From Nemertoderma westbladi (lineage: Eukaryota; Xenacoelomorpha; Nemertodermatida; Nemertodermatidae): DNA of 36,843 bases. Below the pieces are notes generated by a model. The model did no database searches and was not told the origin of the DNA. It worked only from the letters and a program-made list of their open reading frames with translations. Where the stretch lies: positions 1 to 36,843 of the forward strand of contig JAUCBJ010006908.1 of assembly GCA_032718475.1 (NCBI GenBank), given 5' to 3'. The position numbers and the translations under genes are program-made. Of the stretch, positions 1 to 10,138 are shown piece by piece (position 1 is the first letter of the stretch; each line of letters starts with the position of its first letter).

Positions 1-2
1 CA

Positions 3-1529
3 GCCTCAAAAAGTACCGGTCTAGATCTAATACCTGCCCGTTTTCTTAAGGATGGTGCTGAAGTACTTAAAGTGCCTATTACTTTTATTATTAATTACTC
101 TATCGTAGATAATGTAGTACCAGACGAACTGAAATTAGCTAAGGTTGTTCCTCTGTATAAAAAGAATAGTAAAGTAGAACCCTGTAATTACAGACCTGTT
201 AGTATCTTAAGTATTGTATCTAAAATTCTAGAACGTTCTGTTTTTCTACAGCTGGAGGCACATCTTAGTAGGCTAAATCTGATCTATGAACTTCAGTCCG
301 GTTTTCGTAAATCATATTCTACAGACACCTGCCTTATTAACTTAACTGATACAATTAGATGTAATAACGCAAAGGGTTTATATACTGGTATGGTAATGTT
401 GGACCTACAAAAGGCTTTCGATACTGTAGATCACGAAATTCTGCTTGGTAAGTTAGGCCTGATGGGTGTAGGTTCTATAGACTGGTTCAAGTCCTACCTG
501 TCAGACAGAGGTCAAACTGTAGTCATTAGCAAATCGCTGTCTACTGTACAAGAGATTACCTGTGGTGTACCGCAAGGTAGTATATTAGGTCCTCTGCTTT
601 TTGTATGCTATGTAAATGATATGATAAGTAGTATAGATCCCGATTTTAAACTCATTTTATATGCCGACGACAGTGCTCTTATTTTCTCTCATAAAGATCC
701 TATCCATATTTCCCAAAAGTTAAGTGCAGTTCTAGAATCCTGTAATGAGTGGTTGGTTGATAATAAGCTATCCATTCACTACGGTAAGACTGAAAGTATT
801 TTGTTTGGTTCCAAAAGAAAGTTAAAGAAGGTAACTAAGTTTGAAGTCACTAGTAATGGACATAAGATTGAAAATAAAAAGGAAGTTAAATATTTAGGCG
901 CCACATTGGATAACTGCTTATCAGGAGAAAGTACAGTGAAAAATATTTTCTCGAAAGTTAACAGTAGGCTTAGGTTTCTATACAGAAATAAAAATAGTTT
1001 AAACACCGACTCCCGCAAGTTACTTTGCCCTTCTTTAATACAGTGCCACATGGACTATGCGTGCTCTTCTTGGTATGAAGGCTTAACCAAACAGCTTAAA
1101 TGTAAATTACAAGTAGCTCAGAATAAAGTAGTACGATTTATTAAAGACTACAAACCTAGGCACCACCTAACTCCAGATGACTTTTCTGAATCTGGACTAC
1201 TTAACTTAGATAGTAGAGTTAAGCAGCTACGCCTTAACCATGTGCATAAAGTGTATAATGGTAAATGTCCCAATTACCTAAAACAAAAATTCAACAGAGT
1301 ACGCGATACACACTCTTACAGTACCAGAGCTAGTGCTTCAAACTTCTACCTCCCGAATTGTAAATCCTTTGAATCTGATACTTTCTTTTTTAACGGCATA
1401 AAAAATTGGAACGCTCTGCCTAATGAAATTAAAAACCTAAATAATCAACATTCTTTTAAATCTGCAGTTAAATCTCACCTCCGTGTGCAATGTAAAAATA
1501 GGTACAATAGTCCTACAGTAAGTTATTAG
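3..1529 (+). CDS. CR1-like LINE ORF2 protein, reverse transcriptase, 5' partial
   Basis: This is the reverse transcriptase and C-terminal part of a non-LTR retrotransposon protein, which copies the element's RNA into DNA at a nicked target. The frame is already open at the window edge, where the pre-RT phrase [14 protein letters not shown] is readable, so the endonuclease half lies outside. RT motif A reads [12 protein letters not shown], motif [14 protein letters not shown] and motif C LYADDSA, so the catalytic aspartates are intact. The C-terminus has the [10 protein letters not shown]-type segment common in CR1/L2/Daphne-group LINEs. The frame runs without a break to a TAA at 1527-1529. 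Clade assignment is by eye; that it is a LINE RT is nearly certain. Confidence 0.9.
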   Translation, partial: ASKSTGLDLIPARFLKDGAEVLKVPITFIINYSIVDNVVPDELKLAKVVPLYKKNSKVEPCNYRPVSILSIVSKILERSVFLQLEAHLSRLNLIYELQSGFRKSYSTDTCLINLTDTIRCNNAKGLYTGMVMLDLQKAFDTVDHEILLGKLGLMGVGSIDWFKSYLSDRGQTVVISKSLSTVQEITCGVPQGSILGPLLFVCYVNDMISSIDPDFKLILYADDSALIFSHKDPIHISQKLSAVLESCNEWLVDNKLSIHYGKTESILFGSKRKLKKVTKFEVTSNGHKIENKKEVKYLGATLDNCLSGESTVKNIFSKVNSRLRFLYRNKNSLNTDSRKLLCPSLIQCHMDYACSSWYEGLTKQLKCKLQVAQNKVVRFIKDYKPRHHLTPDDFSESGLLNLDSRVKQLRLNHVHKVYNGKCPNYLKQKFNRVRDTHSYSTRASASNFYLPNCKSFESDTFFFNGIKNWNALPNEIKNLNNQHSFKSAVKSHLRVQCKNRYNSPTVSY

Positions 1530-1852
1530 TTTATTAATTATTTACTATTTATACTGTAATTACGTTTTATAATAAATTGTTCTGTACATTACATCTTTAT
1601 CGTTGAGTCGGGCATTGTCACGCTCTCGGTAAAGTTGTACATGTACATAGTGTAATTACGTTTTATATTGGTTTTAGGTTAGCGTAGTGTAATATTGTAT
1701 TTGTAACCAAGTAACATAAAGGACCCCCTTGGAAATAAGCTGCAAAGCTTTAGGGGTAATCCTATATGTTATGTTGGACAATACCTTTATACCGGTACAT
1801 TGTTTGGTGTATTTGTTATTGTTTTTACATAATGTATAAATAAATCTATCTA
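1530..1852 (+). mobile_element. 3' UTR and tail of the CR1-like LINE
   Basis: Non-coding continuation of the LINE that enters at the left edge. It contains a GC-richer hairpin-like stretch near 1721-1763 (ACCCCCTTGG ... TTTAGGGGTAAT) and ends in ATAAATAAATCTATCTATAAG. Short microsatellite-like ends are typical of CR1/L2-group LINEs. The right boundary near 1852 is estimated from where the simple tail ends. No downstream target duplication can be checked because the 5' end is outside the window. Confidence 0.6.
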
Positions 1853-1951
1853 TAAGAATAGAAGAAACAAGAAGAATATTTGTTTATTTCGTCGATCGAC
1901 TTTACCCAAATACTTCTACTAAACGACTTGGTTTTGGAAATTTGAGGGAGC

Positions 1952-1963
1952 TATCACATTTGA
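1952..1963 (+). repeat. Left target-site duplication of RTE copy 1
   Basis: TATCACATTTGA occurs here and again at 2901-2912, directly after the element's CCTAGTAG end. About 22 nt of filler separate this left copy from the start of recognisable element sequence at 1986, which is common at LINE 5' junctions. Confidence 0.6.
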
Positions 1964-1985
1964 ATATTCCTTATTTTGCATTTGA

Positions 1986-2864
1986 ATGTCCTTAGATCAT
2001 CATAATGATGATGGGGTGATGATAACTCCACCTACTGGCTCCAGAAGTCGAGGAAATCCTGCCAAGTACCTAACTGATCTAGACTTTGCTGATGACTTAG
2101 GAGTACTCGCAGAATCATTAGAGGGAGCCCAACGGCTCCTCAGCTCATTAGAACATGCTGCTTCTAGTGTTGGTCTTTTTATTAACTCCAGAAAGACCAC
2201 AATTTTGACAGTTAACTTTGAAAGTCCTCAGCAAGTCTCTGATCGGATGAGCATAAGCTCAAAGGATGGTATGCTTGAGCATGTGGTCGACTTCTGTTAC
2301 CTGGGATCATGGATCCGGAAGTCAGGTGAGGACCTTCGAATACGTAAGGGAAAGGCATGGGCAGCCTTGAATAGGCTTTCCAGGATTTGGAAGTCACCGA
2401 GAATTAATCGGAAACTTAAGGTCCGATTATTTAGAGCAGCAGTAGTTCCAGTACTCCTCTATGGGAGTCCATGCTGGGCTCTAACTGCTGAGGACACCAA
2501 ATCTCTGGATGGCACATTCACAAGAATGCTACGCCGGGTTCATTGTGTCAAGTACAATTCACACATCTCCAACCAGACACTATATAACATTGGAGGTGTC
2601 TCATTGGTTCCCCCAAGCTTGACACTAGAACAAAATCGCCTCCGCTTTGCAGGACATTGCTTTCGCCGTGAGGACCAGCCAGTGCATAATCTTGTACTTT
2701 GGCAGCCTCATGGAGTGAATAAGCATGGTGGACAGCCCATGACTTTCTTGAGACGCATCTTAAAGGACACTGGCCTTGAAGATGCGGATGATCTAGCAAA
2801 TGTCATGGGTGATAGGGAGTTGTGGCGGTGCAATTTCGTCGATAAGCCGGCACAGCATTCTTAA
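1986..2864 (+). pseudogene. RTE-like reverse transcriptase C-terminal fragment (copy 1)
   Basis: A 292-codon open frame covers RT motif C (DLDFADDLGVL, both aspartates present) and the whole thumb and C-terminal region (YLGSWIRKSG, LLYGSPCWAL, RLRFAGHCFRRED). Motifs A and B and the endonuclease are missing because of 5' truncation, so it cannot work alone although the remaining frame is undamaged. The apparent start (ATG TCC TTA GAT) is an internal codon of the full protein: the same bases sit inside the longer frame of copy 2 near 5561. Intactness suggests a fairly recent insertion. Confidence 0.8.
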
Positions 2865-2900
2865 AAATGCAGCTGCAATGCAGCATGCCGATCCTAGTAG
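1986..2900 (+). mobile_element. 5'-truncated RTE-like LINE, copy 1
   Basis: This segment is nearly identical to 5560-6475 and, inverted, to 30586-31165, so it is a dispersed family. It starts abruptly in the RT domain, ends about 36 nt after the stop codon, and finishes in CCGATCCTAGTAG. A very short 3' UTR with a short trinucleotide (TAG) end is characteristic of RTE-clade LINEs. Flanking TATCACATTTGA copies at 1952 and 2901 mark it as a retrotransposition product rather than a rearranged fragment. Confidence 0.8.
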
Positions 2901-2912
2901 TATCACATTTGA
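2901..2912 (+). repeat. Right target-site duplication of RTE copy 1
   Basis: TATCACATTTGA follows the element's 3' end and matches 1952-1963 exactly. Confidence 0.6.
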
Positions 2913-2937
2913 TATATCACTTTCTGCTTTTTGAGAC

Positions 2938-2960
2938 GGGGGGAGGGGGGGGGGGGGGGG
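2938..2960 (+). repeat. Poly-G run
   Basis: Six G, one A and sixteen G in a row. It could form a G-quadruplex and is a likely sequencing or assembly length error site. Confidence 0.9.
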
Positions 2961-3063
2961 TGCTCAAGCAAATCTCACCTGGTTGAGTACAAAACAAAGA
3001 CAAAAGACTCAAGACCAGTACAAAACAAAGAGGTAAAGTCGCGTTAGGTCCCATTGCCATTTA

Positions 3064-3111
3064 AAGGAGCAGGTTACAGATGCGTTTTGGGGGAACCAAA
3101 ACAACAAACGA
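3064..3111 (-). repeat. Dispersed ~45-bp motif, copy 1
   Basis: Read on the minus strand it starts TCGTTTGTTGTTTTGGTT and ends CTGTAACCTGCTCCTTT. The same arrangement recurs at 3313-3361 and, less completely, at 17671-17711. Three copies in one window with conserved ends and a variable centre suggest a dispersed repeat family or a transposon end. Confidence 0.6.
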
Positions 3112-3312
3112 AAGTTCCCACATATGTTTTGTACAGGTCTTTCGTCTTTTGGTCTTAGTTTTGTACTTTATAACATAAAATATAGTTAAAAGAAATGAAA
3201 TATAAGAAAACAATTGGACCGGGATATTGGGACCAGTGTAACAGGCTGAGATAAGTCCCCGCCAGATATAACTCCCCAATCTTCTCTTCTCCATAGATTT
3301 CTTAATTAACGG

Positions 3313-3361
3313 AAAGGAGCAGGTTACAGTGGCGGGCTTTTCTAACCAAAACAATAAACGA
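3313..3361 (-). repeat. Dispersed ~45-bp motif, copy 2
   Basis: Minus strand begins TCGTTTATTGTTTTGGTT and ends CTGTAACCTGCTCCTTT. It lies about 250 bp from copy 1 in the same orientation. Confidence 0.6.
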
Positions 3362-3441
3362 TATCTCAATAACATAGGTTACAGTTTTATTTTTGCAATA
3401 TACGGAAATAACACAGGTACGGATATTAATTATAACTCAAT

Positions 3442-3616
3442 TAGGGGAGTCATCTCAGCCTAAGGGGAGTCATCTCAGCCTAAGGGGAGTGTTCTCAGCC
3501 TAGGCTGAGATTACTGGGGAGAGTTCCCAGCCTAGGCTGAGATTACTGGGGAGAGTTCTCAGCCTAGGCTGAGACGACTGAGGAGTCATTTCAATAAGGG
3601 GGAGTTATCTCAGCCT
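3442..3616. repeat. Minisatellite with the palindrome CTCAGCCTAGGCTGAG
   Basis: Roughly six imperfect units carry AGGGGAGT-CATCTCAGCCT or its palindromic expansion CTCAGCCTAGGCTGAG followed by ATTACTGGGGAGAGTT. The first two units have only the left half of the palindrome and the next three have both halves. It ends about 430 bp before the GET4 start codon. Confidence 0.75.
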
Positions 3617-4048
3617 TGTACACCGGGTTTTAGACATTTTAACTTTAAGACCGAGACTGGGTTTTAGTCATTAAATTTTTAGGACCGCGAGTTTATAGAC
3701 CGGGTTTTAGGAATTATTGGGAAGCCTCCTACTGTCTGACTGTCCTACTGCAGTACTGCTGTACTGTGTGTGCCTACTTCTGTACTGCAGTACTGCCTGA
3801 CTAGGCCAACTTGCTGACAAGACTGCAATACGATTACGAGATTAGGCCTACTGGATTACTGATACATATCAGCATATAGGTGATAGGCTATAGGCAATAC
3901 TCAATCTGGCAATAGGACAACCACAGTACAGCAGTACCTGACAGTGGCACCTGGATTCTGTCTGTCTGTGTGCTGGCTGGCTGCTGTACTGACAGACTGA
4001 CTGGCAGGAAACACATCGGTCTGTCGGTAGCCTAACATAACATTAACA
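3617..4048 (+). other. GET4 upstream region: short repeats and CTG/ACTG-rich DNA
   Basis: The left part has three copies of a (GA)CCGGGTTTTAG-like word (near 3627, 3658 and 3697). From about 3725 the sequence is low-complexity, rich in CTG, ACTG and CAGTACTG, including CTGTCTGTCTGTG. The GET4 promoter and 5' UTR should lie here, but I see no clear TATA box or initiator, so no promoter is assigned. Confidence 0.4.
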
Positions 4049-4509
4049 ATGAATTCCTCCACCATCTCCCAAGACACGTCCAAAACCGATAAACTTCTTA
4101 CAAAGATCTCGGCTACTGTCGACGCTGGTGCGTTTTACGAGGCCCACCAGATGTACCGGTCGCTGTACTTCCGATATACGCAACAGAGGCGCCATAACGC
4201 CGCCCTACACCTAGCCGCTGGCGGCGCTGTCAGACTGCTAACAAACGGACAAACATCAAGTGGAGGCGACTTGGCGTTACTATCAATAGACGCGTTGAAT
4301 AACGGCAAATACTCGGTTTGTTCCGAAACTCTGGGTATTATTGAGTCTGTGTTTAAACTTATTGGTTCGGAGGAATGTTTGGAGAGACAGCGGTATATAA
4401 AATCGGTAGTGGACTGGTCTAACTCTAATGACACTGCTTATGGACACCCAGATGTCCATAAAGTGTTGGCGGACACTTTGTGGGACGGGAAATGTTTCCT
4501 GGAAGCAAG
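4049..4509 (+). CDS. GET4: GET4, exon 1 (N-terminal 153 codons plus 2 nt)
   Basis: GET4 (TRC35 in animals) works in the cytosol with UBL4A/GET5 and BAG6, handing tail-anchored membrane proteins to the GET3/TRC40 ATPase for insertion in the ER. The segment FYEAHQMYRSLYFRY (residues 29-43) matches the hallmark YEAHQMYRTLFFRY of animal GET4, and later parts (SIDALNNGK, GHPDVHKVLADTLWDGKCFLEAR) follow the family in order, as expected for its alpha-solenoid. The ATG has a good context (AACAATG). The exon ends in AAG before the perfect donor GTAAGT at 4510; otherwise an in-frame TAA follows at 4511. The exon stops in phase 2 and continues at 12859, giving 329 residues in all. Confidence 0.93.
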
Positions 4510-4838
4510 GTAAGTCTGTAAGTGGGAAAATATTCAGTTGGGATCAGTTCACTGGTTCATAGAGATTTGAATTCCTTCTGTCTGTCAGTGTCAGTTCTTC
4601 TTGCTGCCTTTATGACTTTACCTTGGAATTGTTTTACCGGTACCTGTCTGCCTGTATTGTTGTATTGATAATTTTACATCAAAAAATAAAAAAAAAATTT
4701 AAATTTTGGATACCGGGTTGTCTCAAATATATGCAGATATGCACCGCTATGGGCAATGGGCGCTATGTACTGACGTACAGTAATTTGAATTTCATGATAC
4801 AAATTACAGCAATAATATATGACGGGAATTTTAACAGG

Positions 4839-5225
4839 AGATAATTTATACCTAAGACCAGACCTCACCACCACAATACTAGAGGAAACTCCCTAAAGCT
4901 ACGCAAACAGGCCCTCAATATGAACTTGCTCGTTTGCAAAAACTTATTCGCAAACCGAGTGGTATACGTCTGGAACCAGTTACCCAACGATGTTGTAACC
5001 GCGACCACCGTGAATGCTTTTAAAATAGGGCCCGATCGCTTCATGCCAACTATTATGAACATTTATGACGACTTACTCAAGATAACAGCCTTTTATTTTC
5101 AGTTGACAGATATTTCTTTTAAGTAATTATTTCATTTTATTTCCATTAAACTTTTAACCCTTGATACATACCTATAGTATATCTTAATTTTTATCGAATT
5201 TTATTTATATTTTATTTCCACACCT
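4839..5225 (+). mobile_element. 3'-end fragment of a second CR1/Jockey-type LINE
   Basis: The frame from about 4842 to the TAA at 5124 reads HHHNTRGNSLKL and then NLFANRVVYVWNQLPNDVV and NAFKIGPDRF, the usual last 60-70 residues of CR1/Jockey-group LINE proteins (TRG-K/N-x-L, R-x-x-x-WN-x-LP, x-N-x-FK). Everything upstream is missing, as in 5' truncation. About 100 nt of AT-rich 3' UTR follows and the right end is uncertain, because RTE copy 2 starts near 5250. It sits inside the GET4 intron in the sense direction and differs in sequence from the LINE at the left edge of the window. Confidence 0.75.
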
Positions 5226-5249
5226 ATGATTTTTATACATCTACACATC

Positions 5250-6437
5250 TATACATTGGCACTTAGAAGGATAATTGAAGAGTTATCAAAAAAGAAAGAC
5301 AGGCATCTGGCTGTTATCTTTGTTGACTTCTTCAAGGCCTTTGATTCAGTCTCTCGCTCACGTATGTTCAGTATACTTTCATTATATGGGATTCCTGATG
5401 AAATTATTGCATCAATCAGATCAGTATACGATGGTTCGACAACATTTGTGTCTACTGTTGATGGTGACACAGAACCATTTGAAGTGTTATGGGGTGTCCT
5501 CCAGGGAGACACACTTGCACCATTCTTGTTCATAATTGTCGTTGACTATGTTCTACGCATGTCCTTAGATCATCATATTGATGATGGGGTGATGATAACT
5601 CCACCTACTGGCTCCAGAAGTCGAGGAAATCCTGCCAAGTACCTAACTGATCTAGACTTTGCTAATGACTTAGGAGTACTATCAGAATCATTAGAGGGAG
5701 CCCAACGGCTCCTCAGCTCATTAGAACAGGCTGCTTCTAGTGTTGGTCTTTTTATTAACTCCAGAAAGACCAAAATTTTGACAGTTCACTTTGAAAGTCC
5801 TCAGCAAGTCTCTGATCGGATGAGCATAAGCTCAAAAGATGGTATGCTTGAGCATGTGGATGACTTATGTTACCTGGGATCATGGATCCGGAAGTCAGGT
5901 GAGGACCTTCGAATACGTAAGGGAAAGGCATGGGCAGCCTTGAATAGGCTTTCCAGGATTTGGAAGTCACCTAGAATTAATCGGAAACTTAAGGTCCGAT
6001 TATTTAGAGCAGCAGTAGTTCCAGTACTCCTCTACGGGAGTCCATGCTGGGCTCTAACTGCTGAGGACACCAAATCTCTGGATGGCACATTCACAAGAAT
6101 GCTACACCGGGTACATTGTGTCAAGTACAATGCACACATCTCCAACCAGACACTATATAACATTGGAGGTGTCTCATTGGTTCCCCCAAGCTTGACACTA
6201 GAACAAAATCGCCTCCGCTTTGCAGGACATTGCTTTCGCCGTGAGGACCAGCCAGTGCATAATCTTGTACTTTGGCAGCCTCATGGAGTGAATAAGCATG
6301 GTGGACAGCCCATGACTTTCTTGAGACGCATCTTAAAGGACACTGGCCTTAAAGATGCGGATGATCTAGCAAATGTCATGGGTAATAGGGAGTTGTGGCG
6401 GTGCAATTTTGTTGACAAGCCGGCACAGCATTCTTGA
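5250..6437 (+). pseudogene. RTE-like reverse transcriptase, motif C mutated (copy 2)
   Basis: The open frame runs back to 5226, but the first residues are host sequence. Motif A reads VIFVDFFKAFDSVS and motif B GVLQGDTLAPFLF. Motif C reads DLDFANDLGVL where copy 1 has DLDFADDLGVL, so one of the two essential metal-binding aspartates has become asparagine (GAT to AAT). The copy is therefore predicted to be inactive even though no stop or frameshift interrupts it. The C-terminal region matches copy 1 residue for residue apart from a few changes. Endonuclease and linker are absent. Confidence 0.82.
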
Positions 6438-6476
6438 AAATGCAGCTGCAATGCAGCATGCCGATCCTAGTAGTAG
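5250..6476 (+). mobile_element. 5'-truncated RTE-like LINE, copy 2
   Basis: Same family as 1986-2900, but reaching further 5' so that RT motifs A and B are present. Recognisable homology begins near LALRRIIEE at about 5250, and the element ends in CCGATCCTAGTAGTAG at 6476. No clear target duplication is seen. Its 3' end directly abuts the inverted endonuclease half that begins at 6477, which points to a rearrangement or a nested insertion. Confidence 0.8.
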
Positions 6477-7959
6477 TTTTCGTTTGGGTTTCTGGGGGAT
6501 ATGCCTCTTAGCTGATTCCTTGTGGGCTGTTATTATATTCTGGTATATTGAATCGGTGGATTGGTCTTCATCCATTGACTGAAGTGCTTCAAAGCGGTTT
6601 TGAATTTATACTGTATAAGCATCCTTTACAGCATTATCAGTTCTGAGTTTCTTCCAGTCATATTTGATTTGCTTGCTTGTCCAGGGTTTGCTGGCTCTCA
6701 AACTGAGTCTGATCTCTGCAGTCACAATTCTGTGGTCCGAACCAATTAGGTTGAACGAGCTGTATGCCTCGCAGTTGATCATGCTGTTTCTCCACTTTTT
6801 GTTTATAAGGATGTAATCCAGTTGTGCTTTGGTTCCATTAGGGTATTGAAAGGTACATAGCTTCCCCTTACTTTTTTCGAATATGTTGTTTGTTGGTATC
6901 AATTCACATTCTTCCATTAGGTCTAAAAGTAAGTACCCATTTCTGTTAGAACTGGTGTTATAGGTGTAACCCTTGATGTCTTCTGGGCCAATTTGCGCAT
7001 TCAGGTCACCAGCAATGACTTTAACATTGTGTTTCGGAATATCCTTAATAAGTCCAGTCAGTTCTTCATAAAACTTGACTGCTTGTTCTGGCTCTGAGGC
7101 ATTGGTTGGACTGTAGCAACATATAACTGTTGCCTTGGGATTCCCATCAAATGTTGCGATCATAACCCTGGAATTTATAGATTCGATGTTGTTTGGGGTC
7201 TTGAGTGCAAATGGGCTTAGCAGAATTCCTACTCCACCAATTGATGCATTGGCCGAGTTTCTTACTGCTGAGCTTGTTACTAACGTCCATCCATTTCCAA
7301 TGTCATTGTACTTCATGGCAGTGTCTTCTTGACAAATCCGATGTTCTTGGATGTAGATGATGTCGATGTTATATTCCATTGCCAGAGCAACCATGTCACC
7401 CTGTTTGCTCTGTGCTTTCAGCGTGCGTGCGTTCATTGTAGCAATCTTTAGTGTCTTTTTACATTTCAACAGGTTGGTTCTTCTTTCTTCTCGGTCTTCT
7501 GTTCCAGTAGCCAATTTATCGACCCCAGCCTGGTGTACCACTGAGGGACGCGGTCCTTGTTGACCCGGGCGACGACCGAGCCGGTATTTATCCTGGAGGG
7601 TTCTCATACTCATATCTTTCAGTTGCGAGAGAAAACCGCTTGTGGTCGCAACTCCTACAAGCGTCTTCGCAGTAGGTCGCCGTTGGTTGATCACCTTCCG
7701 CCGACCTTGTCAGCATGTCTAGCCGTTGGTTGATTACCTTCCGCCTATCCATGGCCTGCTGCCGACTGTAGGGGTCCTTTTGTTACACCCTGAACCAAGT
7801 GTGCCTCCTGGGTTAGGTTACCTAACACTGGTAGAGGAGCATCCAGTATAGATATAGTATAGATAGTATCATCTCTAATGCAGATGCGTATCAAGCCTTT
7901 GCCTTCAATGGTGCCCTAGGCGCTATAGCCCTCAATGACTTATTTAGTTGACAGGGCTG
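6477..7959 (-). mobile_element. RTE-like LINE 5' half (5' UTR, endonuclease, linker), inverted
   Basis: Read on the minus strand, this contains a leader, a start region, the endonuclease and the first part of the linker to the RT, and then stops exactly where RTE copy 2 ends. A 5' half without its 3' end is unusual, since LINE copies normally lose the 5' side. The boundary in the leader (about 7959) is a guess. A 43-bp direct duplication (GTTGGTTGAT-C/T-ACCTTCCGCC at 7683 and 7726 on the plus strand) disturbs the frame near the start. Confidence 0.65.
6606..7694 (-). pseudogene. APE-type endonuclease domain of an RTE-like LINE
   Basis: The 362-codon frame carries the apurinic endonuclease-like domain that nicks target DNA for LINE insertion. 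Visible motifs are ATMNARTL (Asn88), IIYIQEHR (Glu117), the PTNASEP loop near 196, AGDLNAQIG (Asp230, Asn232) and GSDHRIV (Ser319-Asp320-His321), so the catalytic set looks complete. The frame is cut by TAA at 6606, yet the same frame continues beyond it with NRFEALQS and SAKRHIPQKPKRK to the junction at 6477, so that TAA is a nonsense change. The true start is probably ATG 7752, now out of frame because of a 43-bp duplication. No RT follows on this strand. Confidence 0.82.
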
Positions 7960-9065
7960 AACCAACCCACTCTTGATCAACTAAATAATGAATAGGCTAT
8001 GCTTATCGGGCCTGCCCTACTGGGCTGACAGCTACAGGTAGTACCACATTACTGCCATAGTGGTAGCAGGATCTGGGGACCTGACCTGACCTGACCTGCG
8101 ACCTAATGCCTGACCTGCCCTAATGCCTGTGACCTGATCTAATGACATCATTTCACAGGATTTCCACCAATCAGGAATCAAATGACAGGCCTGGAATGTA
8201 TTTTGCGTTTTTCTCAAAACTATGTAAAAATGAGATAGACGGTTTCGGCATTTAAGGGCCGAACTGCGTAACTTGCCAGCCATTGCGAAAAACAAATTGT
8301 TTATAATATCTGAATATGTATAAGTACATATCTTGGTGCAATGCAGACTGTATAACAGAACGTGTATATATTACATTACAGTACGTACGTAAATTACCTT
8401 CATGTATTGAAATTTAATTTTATTGTAATTTTCTCCTAATCATGGATTATCTTTATTTCTGTCATTTGTGTTTGTATGTTTGACTTTTGAGATATATTTT
8501 TATTGATACTGGCTCATCTGTGTTTGTATGTTTGACTTTTATTGTCCTATACTTAAACTAAACAAAACTAAGACCTGTGGTCAGCAGCTATATAAAGGTG
8601 GAATTTATTGCATGAAATATTGCAGTTTATTATTATAATTAGGCCTAAGTAAAAATAATATTTCGACTCAGTCAGCAGGATAATTCTGGTGTTTTAGTTG
8701 TCTTGTCTGAAAACTGAGAAGAAATTTTTTATTTGCAACATATTAAAGTCAACCGATAAAAATTAAACTATTTATCGCATGGTAATAAAATTCTGATTTA
8801 CCAAAGAGCCAGCCATAAGTGAAAAGATTTTATTACCAAGAGGGCCTGATATCCTTATCCCCTTAGGGCCTTTCCCCTTATTTTATTTTACTAATTGTTA
8901 TGTTTTTTTTGGGAACTGACGCTGGAAGGAACTGAATTCAACAGATAATTCGAACTGAAACCGAAATTAGTAAAATTTTGTTTCCGTTTACAACCCTATC
9001 TGTAGCTGTAGACTTACACTCCAAAATTATTACTTCGTATCGATTTAATGGAGAATATTACTGAA
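7960..9065. other. Intronic spacer without a recognisable gene
   Basis: A short GACCT tandem repeat lies at 8078-8098. An 87-codon minus-strand frame at 8032-8295 has no domain I recognise and I treat it as chance. From 8300 on the DNA is AT-rich. TGTGTTTGTATGTTTGACTTTT occurs twice (near 8466 and 8519) as a short direct repeat. Otherwise nothing stands out. Confidence 0.5.
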
Positions 9066-9379
9066 GGCCACGAAAGATTTCTCCAGTTAACAGTAACTAC
9101 TTCATTTCCATTTTCAATTACATACTTTATTTTCCTCTGCGGGTACGATGTCATGCTTTATTGCACTCCCCAGTTAACATTACACACTTTATTTTTCTTT
9201 TCAGGTACCATTACGCACTTTATTTCTGTCTCTAGGTACCATTACACCATACACTATTTCCCTCTCCAGATAACAATAAATACATTATTCCCATGCACCA
9301 TTACATACTTTATTTCCTTGCCCATGCACCATTACATACTCTGTGTCCTTCCCCAGGTACCATTACACACTTTATTTCC

Positions 9380-10138
9380 TTCCCCAGGTACCATTACATA
9401 CTTTATTTCCTTGACCAGGTACCATTATATACTTTATATAACAAAACTTACTGACAGAAAGTAAATTATTTGTTCTAGAACAAAAATATTTATTTTATTT
9501 TTTTTTATTTTATTATTTTATTTTATTTGTTCTAGAATAAAAAACACATGATATATATATAATAGCCATTTTCACAAGAAAAAATTATAAAAAATTTTCA
9601 AATTTAATTTTTTTCACTAGCTAAAAAAGTACTAGCCAACACAAAATCAAAATTATTAGCTCTCCCTACCATCCTACTGTCAGAAGGTCAAATATTTGAT
9701 ATGGAAAAAAAACCTCATGATAAAAACCTTTTTCATGTGAAAACAATTGGTAAAACTATGGGTACCCAAGGTGTACGTACCAATGCCTTTATACCCCTCC
9801 CCAGGTACCATTACATACTTTTTTCCTTCCCCACGTACCATTACGTACGTTATTTCCTTCCCCAGATACCATTACATACTTTATTTCCTTCCCCAGGTAC
9901 CATTACATAACTTTATTTCCTTCCCCAGGTACCATTATCTACTTTATATCTTTCCCCGGGTACAATTACATAACTTTTTTTCTTTCTCCAGGTACCATTA
10001 CATACTTTATTCCTTTCCCCAGGTACCATTATCTTCTTTATTTCCTACCCCAGGTACCATTACATTCTTTATTTCCTTCCCCAGGTACCATTATCTACAT
10101 TATTTCCTTACCCTGGTACCATTACATTCTTTATTTCC
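9380..10138 (+). repeat. 759-bp tandem duplication, first copy
   Basis: This block, including the AT-rich non-repeat spacer at 9441-9790, recurs 759 bp further right. I see one substitution in the compared part (CTTTCTCC near 9980 versus CCTTCTCC). Exact ends are ambiguous because they fall inside the 31-bp repeats. Confidence 0.9.

Noticed and set aside
4135-4434. 99-codon minus-strand ORF opposite GET4 exon 1.
   Set aside because: It is the shadow of a well-supported exon; no independent evidence.
5226-5249. Treating 5226 as the true start of the RTE copy 2 protein.
   Set aside because: The first codons (MIFIHLHIYT) are AT-rich flanking DNA; family homology starts near 5250, so the ATG is fortuitous.
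8032-8295. 87-codon minus-strand ORF in the GET4 intron.
   Set aside because: No recognisable motif; it overlaps a GACCT repeat and looks like chance.
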